64,000 nt of DNA from contig NZ_BAJR01000001.1 in assembly GCF_000613805.1 (NCBI RefSeq), positions 265,991 through 329,990 on the forward strand, given 5' to 3'. Positions 63,926 to 64,000 of this stretch are shown here, in pieces. The DNA comes from Phocaeicola paurosaccharolyticus JCM 15092. Its GTDB lineage: Bacteria; Bacteroidota; Bacteroidia; Bacteroidales; Bacteroidaceae. Position 1 is the stretch's first letter; each line of letters starts with the position of its first letter. The translations under genes were made by a program, and so were the position numbers. The notes under the pieces were generated by a model. It was not told the origin of the DNA. It made no database searches and worked only from the letters and a program-made list of their open reading frames with translations.

Positions 63926-64000
63926 CTATATTTCTGAAGGAAAAAAACTTTTCTAAGAAAACCAAGAAGGGATAAAATATGTATATTTGAAGACAAATAA

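Noticed and set aside
1..64000. tRNA, rRNA, insertion sequence or prophage
   Set aside because: No cloverleaf, transposase, integrase or phage structural gene was seen on either strand; intergenic gaps are mostly too short.

Overview
The window is a 64-kb piece of a low-GC (roughly mid-30s percent) Bacteroidetes chromosome, almost certainly order Bacteroidales. The evidence is the set of promoters of the TTTG-N(17-23)-TAnnTTTG type, the scarcity of Shine-Dalgarno sequences, Bacteroidetes-only families (DUF4292, DUF4290, LruC/DUF4842 lipoproteins), a MurA with Asp instead of the catalytic Cys, and gene orders familiar from Bacteroides/Prevotella relatives. No tRNA, rRNA, IS element, prophage or CRISPR was found. 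Most of the window is core genome.

Layout. 1-9174 (minus): division and cell wall cluster mraZ-rsmH-ftsL-ftsI-murE-mraY-murD-ftsW, with ftsW running off the left edge, driven by a promoter that carries MraZ-type direct repeats. 9500-11329: glycine-lipid synthesis pair glsA-glsB. 11400-11700: array of 22-bp units. 11730-13060: dgt (frameshifted). 13177-17590: dut, a TPR lipoprotein, a DUF4292 lipoprotein and an EnvC-like protein. 17603-34579: mixed metabolic and translation genes (M20 deacylase, acyl-CoA ligase, prfB, ECF sigma factor, NSS transporter, alkaline phosphatase, MATE, purB, rluB-like, asnS) and a zeta-toxin-like two-gene module. 34671-37824: rplM-rpsI-rpsB-tsf behind a consensus promoter and a structured leader. 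38842-40594: rex-FAH hydrolase-ispF. 42487-45244: a secreted GH29 fucosidase (frameshifted) divergent from an AraC regulator. 45265-47476 (minus): yicC-gmk-small membrane protein-nadD. 47571-53250: tsaB-DUF4290-murA-rimM-dxr-rseP. 53251-54127: AT-rich, G-depleted spacer. 54128-63748: two paralogous LruC-domain lipoproteins flanking cca, a lipoprotein, ruvA, ddh and lgt. 63829-63925: a second, inverted copy of the 22-bp array.

Genes acting together. The peptidoglycan theme recurs: dcw cluster, MurA, DAP dehydrogenase, an EnvC-like amidase activator and a MurE with a DAP-type motif. Lipoprotein maturation (Lgt) lies next to two large surface lipoprotein genes. Isoprenoid (Dxr, IspF) and menaquinone (MenA) genes are scattered.

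Most notable observations: (1) two inverted copies, 52 kb apart, of an intergenic element made of an 8-bp palindrome at exact 22-bp spacing and ending in a conserved 31-bp sequence; (2) six apparent single-base losses, all explicable as a homopolymer short by one base, which break five otherwise normal genes and suggest systematic sequence error rather than decay; (3) MraZ boxes lying between the -33 and -7 elements of the dcw promoter.
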